Assembly: GCA_963576565.1 (NCBI GenBank)
Contig: OY755042.1
Coordinates: 12,564,262-12,628,261 of the forward strand
Length of the DNA: 64,000 bases
Origin: Aspidapion aeneum
Taxonomy: Eukaryota > Arthropoda > Insecta > Coleoptera > Brentidae
Reading direction: 5' to 3'
Positions 31,301-40,700 of this stretch are shown piece after piece. The translations under genes were made by a program, and so were the position numbers. Numbering within the stretch: position 1 is the first letter of the stretch; every line of letters begins with the position of its first letter. A model generated the notes under the pieces. The model was not told where the DNA came from. It was given only the letters and a program-made list of their open reading frames with translations, and did no database searches.

Positions 31301-32599
31301 AGAAACTTCAAAATTTTTTATAAGGAATTACAAAAGTTTTGAACAATATTGCGCATATCTTGCTACTTTAAAACTGAAATATTATCCAAATCCTTTAAAA
31401 AAGGAGTGAAATCATAACAAAAACATTTTGATGTAAAAAAAGCCAAGTACGCGAAAATGGCATTTTTTTAAAAGAATTGAGATAAAAGTAAAGCCAAGTT
31501 CTCTAATACAAGTTTCAAAATGAAAGGTTCTTACTAGTTTGGAAATGTTTTTCTAAACTTGGCTATTACGACTGCAAATGACTCTTAGGCACAGTGGTAA
31601 ATTGAACATAAAGAAGTTTGGCTGTAATAGCAAAGTTGAAAAAAAAAGACATTTCCAAACTAGTAAGAACTTTTCATTTTGAAACGTGTATTAGAGAACT
31701 TGGCTTCACTTTTATCTCAATTCTTTTTACGGAATGCAATTTTCGCGTACTTGGCTTTTCTTTACATGAAATGTTTTTGTTATGATACCCATAGTTGAGA
31801 CCAATTTTACCTAAGTAGTTTTCTGTTAATAACCATTTTCTACTTATTAAATATAACAATGGAAACTAGAAAGGAAACTAAACAAGGCAAGATATTTAAA
31901 ATTACTGCTTTCTCTTTTGATTGTTCATATTTTGCAGTATGACTGTCTTTTGACGATAGAGGGGAACGCAGTCATACTGGAAATGAGCGGGGGAGTGGGT
32001 GTAAGTTTTTTTCAATTTTGAGTATTTAATACTCTTCTTAATTTATTTATTATACCTACCTTTCTATATATTGTGCATAACTGCGTTAATGCCTGACTTG
32101 ATAATAAATGCTTTTACGAGAAAAAGAGAAGCAGGGAATTTGTAAAAAAAACACTGTTTTCAAGGGTGAATATGTCATGGCTTCACAATAAAATTTATTT
32201 CACGTAACCCTATGACAATCTAGATATAATCACGGATAGAACCTTATACAATCAGACCAAATTGAATTATTATATTATAGGTACATATTTTTCAATTTTT
32301 TAGACACCGATTCAGCAATAAAAAATATCGCGAAATTTCTTGAGAAACCTTTGAATAAGGATCAAGTGCAATCACTGATTGACTATCTGTCGGTGGAGAA
32401 GATGAAGAAAAACAGAGCATGCAATCTGGAAGTACTTGTTGAGGCCAGACAGGGTAAGAATATTTACGAGAGGAAGGGTATTCACTTTATCAGAAAAGGC
32501 ATCGTGGGTGATCACAAGAATCACATGACACCAGAAATCGAGAAAAAATTCGATAAATGGATTCAAGAAAACACCGAAGGAACTGACCTTATATTTTGA
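22134..32599 (+). CDS. Cytosolic sulfotransferase, plus-strand gene (first exon with the start codon not found)
   Basis: Predicted PAPS-dependent cytosolic sulfotransferase, paralogue of the minus-strand gene. Exons 22134-22335, 26922-27021, 28161-28431, 30293-30509 and 32304-32599 join in frame to 361 codons plus TGA. The PAPS loop YPRTGSTWLQEIVWL spans exons 1-2. The catalytic His is in FIKSHLAFEVLP. The 3'-phosphate site reads YIMRNPKDLCVSYFFH. FLEKPLNKDQV and FIRKGIVGDHKN are in the last exon, which ends EGTDLIF. The family's GDW is GDH here. The visible part begins at a ttttgcag acceptor with no in-frame ATG, so a short upstream exon is needed. A LINE fills intron 1, and introns 2-4 hold MITEs and tandem repeats. 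No stop or frameshift interrupts the exons, so the gene is probably active. Substrate unknown. Confidence 0.93.
22336..23470. other. Sulfotransferase intron 1 before the LINE
   Basis: AT-rich. Near 22900-23150 two stretches (CACCCAACTGC... and its inverse around AACTGCTAAATTTACGTGTA / TACAAGTAAATTTAGCAGTT) form an inverted repeat of about 250 bases, a probable small foldback. No frame. Confidence 0.5.
22935..23150. mobile_element. Small foldback element in sulfotransferase intron
   Basis: AAACACTCAACTGCTAAATT at the left and AATTTAGCAGTTGGGTGTTT at the right are inverse arms. Inner ACTAGTAATCGCAGTTGGGT against ACTCAACTGCGACTAGTACT continues the pairing. Confidence 0.65.
23471..26778 (+). mobile_element. 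Near full-length RTE-clade LINE with 12-bp target site duplication
   Basis: TAAGAAAGTTGT at 23471-23482 recurs at 26767-26778. Between them are a 5' region starting TACGGGGTACGGGG, one long ORF and a (TA)n tail directly after a very short 3' UTR. All are RTE traits. Total length is about 3.3 kb, the full size for the clade. It is in the sense orientation within intron 1 of the plus sulfotransferase. Only one long ORF is present, and its endonuclease start is damaged (see the ORF entry). Confidence 0.93.
23941..26736 (+). CDS. RTE LINE polyprotein: apurinic-type endonuclease plus reverse transcriptase
   Basis: 931 codons. Endonuclease part (about residues 1-215): VDLAVLTETKKKG, LGDLNSRTG near residue 113, CGSDHYFLETK near 206. 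Reverse transcriptase (about 440-740): SGKSAGPGNIPAELIKYG, NYRGISVTSTLSRIYGKI, EEQAGFRAGRSTSDHHF, LLYVDLQKAYDSIP near 575, LKQGCCISPTLFKIYLEQV, CFADDQIVLAQ near 679. C-terminal region: GHVQRMDDGRLPKQI and RRKRGRPRRSW. The ORF opens at an ATG overlapping a TGA (ATGA) that ends another frame starting at 23885, which reads MKNLRRTKQRNRNMIFGTE. The WNVRSL segment expected between FGT and KVDLAVL is absent, so a deletion has removed the first catalytic motif. Probably encodes an inactive or weakened endonuclease. Confidence 0.93.
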   Translation: MKVDLAVLTETKKKGKGSENLGQYDHFYSGVAKEKHAQQGVSILVNKRFRKYITNWEAVNERLIRMNITIKGMRLTIFGIYAYNDDANVAVKDNFFEEIHNEISAVSTSREIVILGDLNSRTGNRVNDLTVGQYGEDVVNDNGNRLITVCEQLDLKIQNGFFQHKKIHKYTWTKPSQNLKSVIDYLITKQKTKLKIQDVRTKRGSTCGSDHYFLETKILFPYQGRSLHQQNLDDTVNEEIDHCQYNLLSLEHDSVKKLYKKRLNEKLNSSSGETPDEEYECITLSIHQAAKEALGLVEETPKRTKPYWWDAEIESEIEEKRKLYHTYLSQKTDRSREEYKIAQSKVRRMISDKKNQSWMQKCQKIDSYLGGRRSTESWKTIRSIKKETCRDIISPIPDKEWDEHFKKLLTEDRAEFKEDERDNIIRTMGSPVPLTISEVKNVCKTLKSGKSAGPGNIPAELIKYGTEELFCRLRNLFQRYLNGAVVPTEWKTSYISTIHKKGRKDICDNYRGISVTSTLSRIYGKIIRNKVESEYKDMEAEEQAGFRAGRSTSDHHFCITQVIEKKMAYGQELHLLYVDLQKAYDSIPLNLLWKALEKANISVQLIKAIKELYRNSKAKVKIKAKLTKGFQVNKGLKQGCCISPTLFKIYLEQVLKVWKRKCQNMGIPLNETTLYTLCFADDQIVLAQDYDDLEYMTRKLIDEYNKWRLEVNINKTEYMCIGGMKQDLILNTGQRIQSSDEYKYLGLKITADGTLDKAIKDRNVQGRKAITLLNGIIWDQSISKHNKKLIYNTIVKSIITYGSEVWPIKDRTEKMLSATEMDYWRRAAGKSKRERVTNQRIREIMTVGERTLVDDIRTKQLVWYGHVQRMDDGRLPKQILQWKPTGRRKRGRPRRSWREGIDSEIRIRGLDDELWANRNEWRLGIGRRRTL
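26922..27021 (+). CDS. Sulfotransferase (plus gene) second visible exon
   Basis: 100 bp; completes GSTWLQEIVWLIGNNLNFET and ends CTAGA|gtaagt. Same length and phase as the minus paralogue's exon 2. Confidence 0.92.
27022..27596. other. Sulfotransferase intron 2, first part
   Basis: No exon. Around 27070-27540 there are partly inverted blocks (AACAAGGTTTGAAAACGACT / TTTTCAAACGAGTTGTTT, and CTTTGCACAC / GTGTGCAAAG), suggesting a short foldback near 27067-27185. The 151-codon frame has no recognised domain. Confidence 0.45.
27597..27720 (+). mobile_element. Solo hAT-type terminus
   Basis: CAGTGGCGTATATACGGGGG followed by a run of G. This is a common hAT terminal sequence; no matching inverse end or target duplication was found nearby. 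Confidence 0.45.
28161..28431 (+). CDS. Sulfotransferase (plus gene) third visible exon
   Basis: 271 bp; begins EASTVLFEYEKENNEQENVK and ends in ELTTVKPK. It includes about 30 extra, charged and Asn-rich residues before the PSPRFIKSHLAF segment, absent from the minus paralogue. Confidence 0.92.
28494..29318 (-). repeat. CTCACACTA-hairpin family repeat, copy 3 (inverted)
   Basis: Reads in inverse order from the CTCACACATATAC hairpin at 28497, with a long TCTG microsatellite at about 28637-28706, then AAACCGCTTGGCCGATTTTA, three internal units, and the terminal hairpin and GCCCATATATTGGCAGAGTA at 29286-29305. It lies 62 bases after sulfotransferase exon 3. Confidence 0.75.
29345..29391 (-). 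mobile_element. Solo hAT-type terminus, inverted
   Basis: Ends CTGGGTGCGCCACTG after a run of C. The inverse (CAGTGGCGCACCCAG) also starts at 34786. Body not found. Confidence 0.45.
29654..30190. repeat. Diverged tandem repeat, about 273-bp unit, two copies
   Basis: ACTTCTTATCATAAATTGTACGT-type block (CTTCTTATCATAAATTGTAC at 29671 and 29944), then TGATGATACGGCCTA/TGATGATACAGCCTA, ACAAATGGTTGGA and TTTTTGGACCG. The unit makes open frames on both strands that are not genes. Many GGACGTCC-like words occur in the flank 29420-29650. Confidence 0.7.
30293..30509 (+). CDS. Sulfotransferase (plus gene) fourth visible exon
   Basis: 217 bp; IIYIMRNPKDLCVSYFFHCR through NRRNEPNILVLKYEDLKK. Corresponds to exon 4 plus the first part of exon 5 of the minus gene. 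Confidence 0.92.
30675..31310 (+). repeat. Satellite-like tandem array, about 135-141 bp unit, five copies
   Basis: CACTTCCAGAARCGCTAGAG recurs with CTTCC at 30816, 30951, 31089 and 31230, and a more diverged copy near 30685. Each is followed by CTGAGCTTTGRAAG, GATAGGAACTATG, CAAAATTTTAATTT and CCCCTATAAATGTAAAG. It lies in the last intron of the plus sulfotransferase. Confidence 0.8.
31412..31787. mobile_element. Foldback element in the last sulfotransferase intron
   Basis: Arms of about 160 bases: ATAACAAAAACATTTTGATG, AAAGCCAAGTACGCGAAAAT, TTGAGATAAAAGTAAAGCCA and CTTACTAGTTTGGAAATG, each answered in inverse between 31645 and 31787. Central loop about 31570-31640. Confidence 0.8.
31788..32303. 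other. End of the last sulfotransferase intron
   Basis: AT-rich. A short hairpin GCAGTATGACTGTC / CGCAGTCATACTGG at about 31934-31981. Otherwise nothing. Confidence 0.5.
32304..32599 (+). CDS. Sulfotransferase (plus gene) terminal exon
   Basis: 296 bp including TGA. Encodes TDSAIKNIAKFLEKPL, KMKKNRACNLEVLVEA and HFIRKGIVGDHKNHMTPEIE. Ends KWIQENTEGTDLIF. Confidence 0.93.
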
Positions 32600-32961
32600 A
32601 GTCACAATTTTCTATTCAATTTTTATTTTCCAATTTATCCGGCATAATTAAAAAATTTTATTCTACTAATCGAAATGGGGGAAAATACAACTCTGTGAAA
32701 ATTAACAAATTTAATTATATAATATTTTCTCAAATTCCTCGTCGATTTTTCAATTTCTAAAATTTATTCATGTAATTCATAGATGGATAATTCAAAAAAC
32801 CGAAAATTAACACCCGATCAGTTACATTTTTTCTCGACTTGGACAGTTTTTCTGCTTTCGACACTTTTCCCGATTATTCGATACATCTCGTGTTAACCAC
32901 AACACCATAATCACTTTTATTTTTATATTTATTGTCAGTTATTATATTATAAAAAATAAAT

Positions 32962-33321
32962 GGTTCCATGACCATCTGATGTCCATTAGCACACTCCACG
33001 TTATATCAACCATGAAAACAGTTTTTGTAAATATCTCCGAAACGAAAGGTCCTACGAACTTTTTGGTTATAACACAAATTTTTTCAAAAAACGCACGCTA
33101 CTATATTCCGAAAACCGCATATTGATGCGATGCTCCGTTAAAAAGTTAGCATTTTTTAAACTTTTTAACTGTCAAAAAACTGTAATTAGCATTGATAAAT
33201 TTTGACTAAAATCTAATCAGCTCGTTGCAGTATCGAGCACTATTTGACCTGAAAATTTCATGTAAATCGGTTATGCGGTTTAGGAGCTATCGCGTTACGG
33301 ACAGTACAGACATACATACAT

Positions 33322-33354
<33 letters not shown>

Positions 33355-33541
33355 AGTACATGCACACGCACAAACACACAGACACTCACACACACTCACA
33401 CACACATACACACAGACAGACATCATGACGATATTGCTAGGGTAGGTCAAAATACACTTTTTCGGCGTTATCTCAAAAAAAAATTTTCGTCGAAAACAAT
33501 ACCTTCTTTAGCCATTGCTGTGCGGACTAGAAAGGTAAAAA
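32962..33541 (-). repeat. TACCTTCCTAGCCC-end MITE family, near full copy
   Basis: The most complete copy, inverted: from the CATTAGCACACTCCACGTTA side through CGCATATTGATGCGATGCTC, CTAATCAGCTCGTTGCAGTA, AGGAGCTATCGCGTTACGGA, a long (AC)n tract (33305-33420), GACGATATTGCTAGGGTAGG and GCCATTGCTGTGCGG to CTAGAAAGGTAAAAA. Across copies the two ends are inverse (TACCTTCCTAGCCC / GGGCTAGGAAGGTA). Confidence 0.75.
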
Positions 33542-34037
33542 TCTAGCAAGGAAAACCATAGGTTGGTAATTTGTTTAGTTGTATTTTGTCTTTATACTTT
33601 TATTTATTTTTTGTTTGCATCTTTTTTTCTCAAATAAACTTTATTAGATAAACCAAAATTTTTCAAGAACCAAACTTGTTGCTGACAGTTAATGAGTTAG
33701 TTTGTAATTGAAAATTGTAAAAAACACGATTTTTTTAACTTAAGCAATATTTTAATCAATAACGTATTGCGGAAGCTCATAAAACCCGTCTAGGTTCGTA
33801 TTAACGGTTCCAGAATTTTTTTAAATAGGTGCTACTATTCTATTTTTTCAAACTTGAGTTTTTGGTTTTCAATGGATTGTTAATAATGTAAAAAAACCAA
33901 AAAAAGAAACCTTAAAATTCAAAAAATAAATACCGGTAAGTGCAGTACGTACTTTGGATTATTAAAAGGCTGTAATAAACTATAACTAAGTCAAAATATA
34001 CGGTACTATAGCTATTAAATAATTTGCTAAGACGTTA
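33542..34037. other. Downstream flank of the plus sulfotransferase, nothing recognised
   Basis: AT-rich, no frame of note. Confidence 0.5.
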
Positions 34038-34496
34038 TCAAATACTCTGCCAATTGCCAATTTATGGACACCTAAGCTCACAGATTAATGTAATTTTTAC
34101 CCATTTGTGTTCCCGAAAAAAGGCCCGTATTTGCCACCTGGGTCGCGTCCAATTGGAGACCCCCCCCTTCCAGTGTAACATCACTGAACAAAACAAACTA
34201 TACTGTATCTTTTTATCTTCATGCAGTTACCTTTAATATAGTACCTCACAAGTAATATTTTTGCCAGAATTTTTTACGTCTACCCCCACCCTTTTTTCGG
34301 CTTGTGTCTAGTGGATTACATTCATTTGTAAATGGGACCATCTAGAACGAAAACCCAACCTAGGTACCAAATTTCATTAAAATCGGGCATTTGAGTTATG
34401 CGCGTTGTTGGTTACAGACAGGCATACAGACAGACAGACGACGCGACAAAAAGTTTCAAAATCATCTAAAACGCGAAAGATATATATTTTTGACCT
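34038..34496 (+). repeat. CTCACACTA-hairpin family repeat, copy 4 (degenerate)
   Basis: Begins ACTCTGCCAATTGCCAATTT...GACACCTAAGCTCACA. It keeps CTACCCCCACCCTTTTTTCG, CCAAATTTCATTAAAATCGG and a short CAGACAGACAGA tract, but lacks most internal units. Confidence 0.7.
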
Positions 34497-35577
34497 TGCG
34501 TTATACTTAATGTTTTTTGAATATGGTTTTTCTTGAAAATGCGTTACGAAGGGGGGAGGGGGGTCAAAAATTCTGAATTTTTGCGGTACGTAATTTAAGT
34601 ATGTTCCCTAAAAGACCGTATACGAGATTGCCCCTTTTCTACTACACATCGCATACCCAGAACAAAACTGACACAACTCAAAAAATTTAATTTTGGGTAT
34701 ACAAAAGAAACCTCAAATAATTTCGGTCTTACTGATGCTTATTATATAAATTTCTTGATTCGAACATCAAAATTATAGGCATTACCAGTGGCGCACCCAG
34801 AAATATGCCTTGGGGGGGCCCGAAGCCTCATGATGTCGAATTTTAAGCTATTTTTTGTGTTTTTTCATGTAGAAAATATGTAAAAAAATCTAAGGCTTGG
34901 GGCTGGTTGCGCTCATGGCATTACAACTAAGTATAGGTAGGATAATTATTGATAGAGGGCGTCTATCTAATTTTGTTGTTTTATCACTAAAAGAAACATT
35001 TTTCTAAATTTCGAGTTGTGTCATTTTCGTTCTGAGGGTGCGATCTTATAATTGAAAGACGTCATTATAATCAAAGTTAAATGGCTGCAAGTGATACCTT
35101 GTGTTTTCGTTAATATTTCGGCAATATGAAGTAAAAAGGCGGCAAAGTAACTCTCCTGGAACGTCAGTCCATTAACAAAAAAAATTTTTTTTTGTGAAAA
35201 ATAACCGAGGAAAATTTATAATAGTAAGTGAAAGTTTTAATGCATATGATTGTCCAAAACAAAATTGTTTCTACGACAGTGCTTTTCTTTAGTTATCATA
35301 TTTTATTTAAAATACAGTTTATTTTTTAAATTACAAAATAGTTCCAGCTATAGTATCTTTTTGGCGAAACCTATGGGCTAGTTATTACTTTTTTCCTATG
35401 TTGACATATAAAAATTACGAAATTTGCACTCTTTTATGTGCATATATTTTTATTTTGGTCACTGGAAACGAAAATATTTTGTATAAAGAACATTAATGAA
35501 CATATTTTCCTCTCTAGAGAAGAAAATACTTTTATTTCTAGAGACACCAATAAAAAAAAGTTGAATAAAAAATTAAC
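34497..35577. other. Intergenic DNA between the plus sulfotransferase and the orphan gene
   Basis: Includes a solo hAT end at 34786 (CAGTGGCGCACCCAGAAATA). No frame or other repeat recognised. Confidence 0.5.
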
Positions 35578-36152
35578 GGATCCATGACGAATCTGATACC
35601 TTCCTAGCTAGCCTATTAGCACACTTCAAGTAAAGCCATGATATATCAGCCTTGTTTCTTTTAAATATCTTAGAAAATATAGTCTACTATAATCCGAAAA
35701 CCGCATATTGATGCGATGCTCCGTTAAAAAGTTTTAAGCATTTTAAAAAAATTTTAATTGTCAAAAAACTGTTATTAGCATTAATCGATTTTAACCAAAA
35801 TCTAATCAGCTCGTCAGAGTGTCGAACACTATTTTACCTGAACATTTTATAAAAATCGGTTAAGCCGTTTAGCAGCTATCGTGTTACGGAGAGACATACA
35901 CACACACACACACACACAATGAAATATTTTAAAAATGCAAACTTTTTGATGGAGCGTCGTATCAATATACGTTTTTCGGAATATATTATACTACATTTTG
36001 CTTGATAATTTGTGTAATAATCAGAAACTTCGTAAGAGCTTTAGTTTCAGAGATATTTACAAAAAACTGTTTTAAAGGCTAATATATCATGGCTTTACTT
36101 AAAGTGTCCTAATAGGCTAGTTAGGAAGGTATCAGTTCCGTCACGGATCCAT
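35578..36152. repeat. Two TACCTTCCTAGCCC-family fragments arranged as an inverted pair
   Basis: Minus-oriented 35578-35918 (GGATCCATGACGAATCTGAT, CGCATATTGATGCGATGCTC, CTAATCAGCTCGTCAGAGTG, (CA)n) faces plus-oriented 35930-36152 (GGAGCGTCGTATCAATATAC, GGCTAGTTAGGAAGGTATCA, CACGGATCCATTTATTATTT), forming a large palindrome. Confidence 0.75.
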
Positions 36153-37641
36153 TTATTATTTGAAAAAATCCCATGTATAGGGCCATACAAAACAACAAGT
36201 ATAAAGGCCGTGATTGTGCAGATTTACATCAGCTTCTATTTATTAATAAAAAAATAAAAAGCCATATAAAATTTTGTTTACTAAAAATAAGTTGAAAACC
36301 CTTCAATTACTTTGAAAAAATCTTTTGATATCTGTGCTGTATGTCCATACATAAAAAGGCTATAAAAATCTATGCTAAGGTATAAATTATAGAGTTTAAA
36401 ATAATTGAAACTTTAAATTCGTTTTTCTTGAAACGACACTTTCGTCACTTGCGGTCTTTTAACTAACTAGGGCAGAATTACTCGTAGAGTAAGAAAAAAA
36501 AATATAGTATTCTACTTTCAAACGTTAGTTCAATTTTCTAAGTATTCTACAGTACAACCGCAATGATCACAAACGTATTAAGGTCAGTTTTAAGGTGTTT
36601 CAGTGAATCACATGAATGATCTGAACTTTGGTATGGCTAAAATTGCCTAAATATTGTAAATAATTTTATATTATTTAATTAAATTTAAGCGTCTGGGAAA
36701 TTATTGGAATAAAGTATTTTGAGAGTTTCACATGGTAAGATGACAGGTGATATTAATTAATTAAATATTAAATATTAATTAAACGTAAAAAACACTTATT
36801 TTTAAACTTGACTTTGTTATGTCAATTTTAACCAACTGTCAGCCTACAATATAAAACTGTCGAAATCCTGCCGATCTGCCTCCACTTATGTGGCATTATT
36901 TCAATAATTCTCTAATGTGTGGCGAATATTAGCAATATTTTTTTACTGTCATCTATTATTTAAAAAAAGTAATACACTATAAACTATTTATCTATGTATA
37001 TATTTATTTATTTACAACTTTTAAAAAGAGCAATTTTACACTTAAGCACGAAATTAAATTTAGTGATGCAAAAACTTATTTATTTAAATACATTAGAATA
37101 AGTTGTCAATTTGATTTACTAATAATAAATAGGCCAATATTTTTTAACAATCTCCAGCACTTATAATTATGATTTTAAAAATGATTCAGTCATTTGACTA
37201 GAAGCTAAAAAGGGAACTAAAATTTTGTCATACGGTAACCTGAGGAGAAAATTTCACTTGTGTAGTAGAGTAGACGCGGCGAGAGTTGATGCCACGCACG
37301 TCATCAATGTTATCTTGGTATACGCCCACTTGCAGTCGGAGAATGCCGTGCGGAATAAATTACACATAATAATTTATAGCGGTAAAATAAAAATAACTGA
37401 ACCCATAAAACACTACGCCTATGGATCTCCGAAACAGCCAATCACAAGCTAGAGGCGAGGCCAGTAGATTCCCGTCAGCCGTGACGTGGGTGGCTTCAAC
37501 TCTCACCGCGCGAACTTTAAAGAAAGTGGTGTATGCGCAGTTTAAATATTCGGTTCACGTCCCTTTTTTTGTTGCCGCTGCACTAATTTCATTTAGCCTC
37601 TAACCTTAAATTTTTGGTAGGAATCACACTGGTAAAATTCG
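36153..37641. other. 3' flank of the orphan gene
   Basis: AT-rich. Contains a stem-loop with GC-rich arms at about 37274-37304 and 37480-37510 (GAGAGTTGATGCCACGCACG against its inverse), a likely MITE remnant. No gene seen. Confidence 0.5.
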
Positions 37642-37722
37642 TTAAAGTTCATTATGCACGTATTCTGTTGTCACTTTCATTTCAGCGTCGTGGAAGCCTT
37701 CACATTCTGCTTTGTAGAAGGA
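37642..37722 (-). CDS. Orphan gene terminal exon
   Basis: 81 bp; atttttag acceptor, then SFYKAECEGFHDAEMKVTTE and YVHNEL before TAA. Too short to show as an ordinary open frame; found from phase and the family-like ending. Confidence 0.75.
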   Translation of the reverse strand, partial: SFYKAECEGFHDAEMKVTTEYVHNEL

Positions 37723-40700
37723 CTAAAAATAAAATTAACATTACAAACTGTCCTTGAACATGGAAATATTTATAAAAATTGTGATATTTTTTTTTTGCTG
37801 CATTACTTTCTAGAGAAAGAAAGCCTTCTGAAGGTTTTTGAAAGGTATGCTTATTCCAAAATAGTGTTTCCTCAAATTTCGCAAAAATTAAATACCGTAA
37901 AGCTAGTAATTCTTTTTTGAAGTTGTAGCAATCAAATATAAAAAGATGTTTGGTAGGCCTCTAACTCTGAAACACTTCCTCAAAGTTTAAAAAAACGTGT
38001 TTTTGATTTTTTAAATTTACTACCACTGCAAAACCTTGACCACTACTATAATAACTCATATTTTCTGGTAAAAGTAAAAGACTCCATTTAAAACGATCTC
38101 AAAAAAATTTTGACCTGTACTCTTTAGTTTGACAGATATATAGATAAGACGGGCTTATGCTAATGATGAAATATTCATCGGAAAAACCAGATTGACGTAT
38201 GTATAGGTATAAAACCTCCCAGGTTAGTAAGAGCGAACTTTGGTGAAGGACTATCAGTAAGAAGGTGTAGAGATATCTGGACGGCACTTGGGCACTACCT
38301 AAGCAGGACCCATAGTACTGCTCAAGTAGCAGGCAGTACTTCAGGAGCAGCTAGGCAGTACTTGGACAAATTTTCATTCAGTTGTTCGCGCCTCACAATT
38401 AATATTAATGGTACTGTCTGGTATTTCCAAAGTAGTACCTGATTATGCGGAAGTACTAGTTACTACTGTCCAAGTACTGCTTGGTACTGCCCCGGAATAA
38501 TGCGTTTTTACCGTACAAGTACTGTCCAGTTCTTTCAATTAACGTCCGTTAATGTCTGGTCCTGCCCAACTACTGTATAGCCGTGCTCAAGTACTGCATT
38601 GTACTACCCCAAGTACTGCTCAAACACTGCCTTGTCTTACTGGTTCACCCCTCGCTAAGACCAATAAAATTTAAAAAAAAATAGGTTCACCCAGTATTAT
38701 ATTATTAATACTAGTAGTAGTACGAAGGAAGAGGCTTTAGGTCTGGCGAGTAGGCCTCGACGCAGGCCCGTCCTCCTGATGAAGGTCAGGATGTCCGATC
38801 ACCTCAGAGACTTCAGGGCTTCCAGTTCCAACTCCCTCCACTTCGAATACTTCTCTCACTTCTTCTTCGCATTGTGCTGAAAAGTGAAAAGCTGTTTTCG
38901 CTTCCTTCCTCTTTGCACTTGGGGCATGTCCTATCTTGTTTTATGCTTAAGCTGCTGAGAGTTTCCTTTGTCTGTCTACAGTCGTTCGAGTTGGCTCACT
39001 CTTTATAACTCCTTGAGTGTTTAAGTTTCGATCTTAGTTGTTAGCCCTAGACAGGGTTTAGGGCCAAAAACAATTTGTTCTATATCTGTATCGGCCTTTT
39101 TGTTGCCAGCTTGACCTCCTTTATCTCAGCCAGCTTTTAAACTGTGGCATTCCTAAACAAGCACTGATCTAGGGGCGACCATACATAATGCCTTCAGTGC
39201 GGCCTGGCTGATTTCCTAGGGAGTAGCTCCTTTGGAAGTCGGCGTTCTCCAAGAATATTCCTGCGCCTGTTACATTTTCTTCGGTGAGCCTAGAGCCATT
39301 TGTAAAGCAGACGAGGGCTTACGTCGGAAATTTTACTCGTTTCTCCTTCCATTCCTCTCTACTTGGTAAAGTGACTGTATTTCCTTGTGGGTAAAAAAAT
39401 TATGAATAAAAAACTCATAATTGCCTTGGACACCAGGTTGCAAATACGTACCTTACAAGACTTTTTCACTGTTATGTCTTCATACAGGTCCCAAAATGAT
39501 GTTTGGGTATGTGAAGTAATGAACCATCCAGAAAGGACGCTGTTCGCTCTTGTCAAAAGCTTCTTTAACCCTGGCAAAGTTTCATCACCAGACGGTGCAG
39601 CTTGATTAATGGTGCAAAACACGTACCTACGATATACAATAATTAAAAACTTAAAATCACTGAAAATATCAAAATGCGGTTTTCAAATTAAGAGCTTTTT
39701 TTGCAGCTAAAAAGGCTTCCAGAGCTATGGCACTTATCCGAAATGAAATTGTGTTAGGTCCATACAGTCTCAAAGGAATTTTATTAAAACTTGAAAGGAA
39801 TCTTAACTTACGTACATCGGTTATTGATAAATTCACTTTTTTCGCCCCAGAAAAGTTCAAATTGTGAAAAAATTTGAATCCACAAATTATATGAGAATCT
39901 TGTTTTTAAAGTTGCTAACATGGTTGTTTTGCAACAAATTTTGTAATAGTTGAAAATGTTAGACCCTTCATTTTTGAGGTATTCAAAATTCAGCTATAAA
40001 AATACTCTGTCAATTGATGGGCGCTTAAAACTCCATATCATAATTTTTGAGATAACTTTTTGACAGTTATCAGCTGTTTATCATAACAAATAGCATGGGC
40101 CAACGAAAAAAAGTTGTTAAAAGTTGTCTCAAAAATAATGATATAGGGTTTAAAGTCAAACGTTTAGCCAAGGCCAACACAAAAATAGAGGCCACGACCC
40201 TGAAAAAATCAGCTGTTCTCCCGGGGCTGAATTTTACATTGGGTCTTATGGGAGGTATGAGACGTTTTTTTATGATATTTTCAAAATGGCACTACAGATT
40301 TCCGCAAAATTTCAGTGAAATATTCTCAGACACCATCCCGATATTCCACCAAAGGTTTGTAACGAAGCAACATGATTAAAAGGTTAAAATCTTCAAGATT
40401 TAGCATTCCTTATTTTGAATTCAAATTACCCGCCATGTACCACATTCCAACTGTTTTATTTGACATGTATTTGACCTTGTCATATGTGATTGTCACATTC
40501 GCTTTTGCTTTAAACTTAATTTTTGTGTGAGCATAGCTAGGGGGGCCAGGGGGGGGCCTGCCCCCCCCCTGATGTCCCTCAGGCCCCCCCTAAGATATTT
40601 TAGGCCTCCCCTACCGACTACTAGTAAAAGAACATGACGCTGAAAATACATACTTTTTTATTATTATTCGGGAAATATTCAAATAAAATAGGTGCATTCA

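Noticed and set aside
33225..33428. 67-codon His/Thr-rich frame
   Set aside because: It is a translation of the (AC)n microsatellite in a MITE.
40095..40379. 94-codon frame MGQRKKVVKSCLKNND...
   Set aside because: No recognisable domain, and related fragments reappear inverted near 41.85 kb. Likely repeat DNA.
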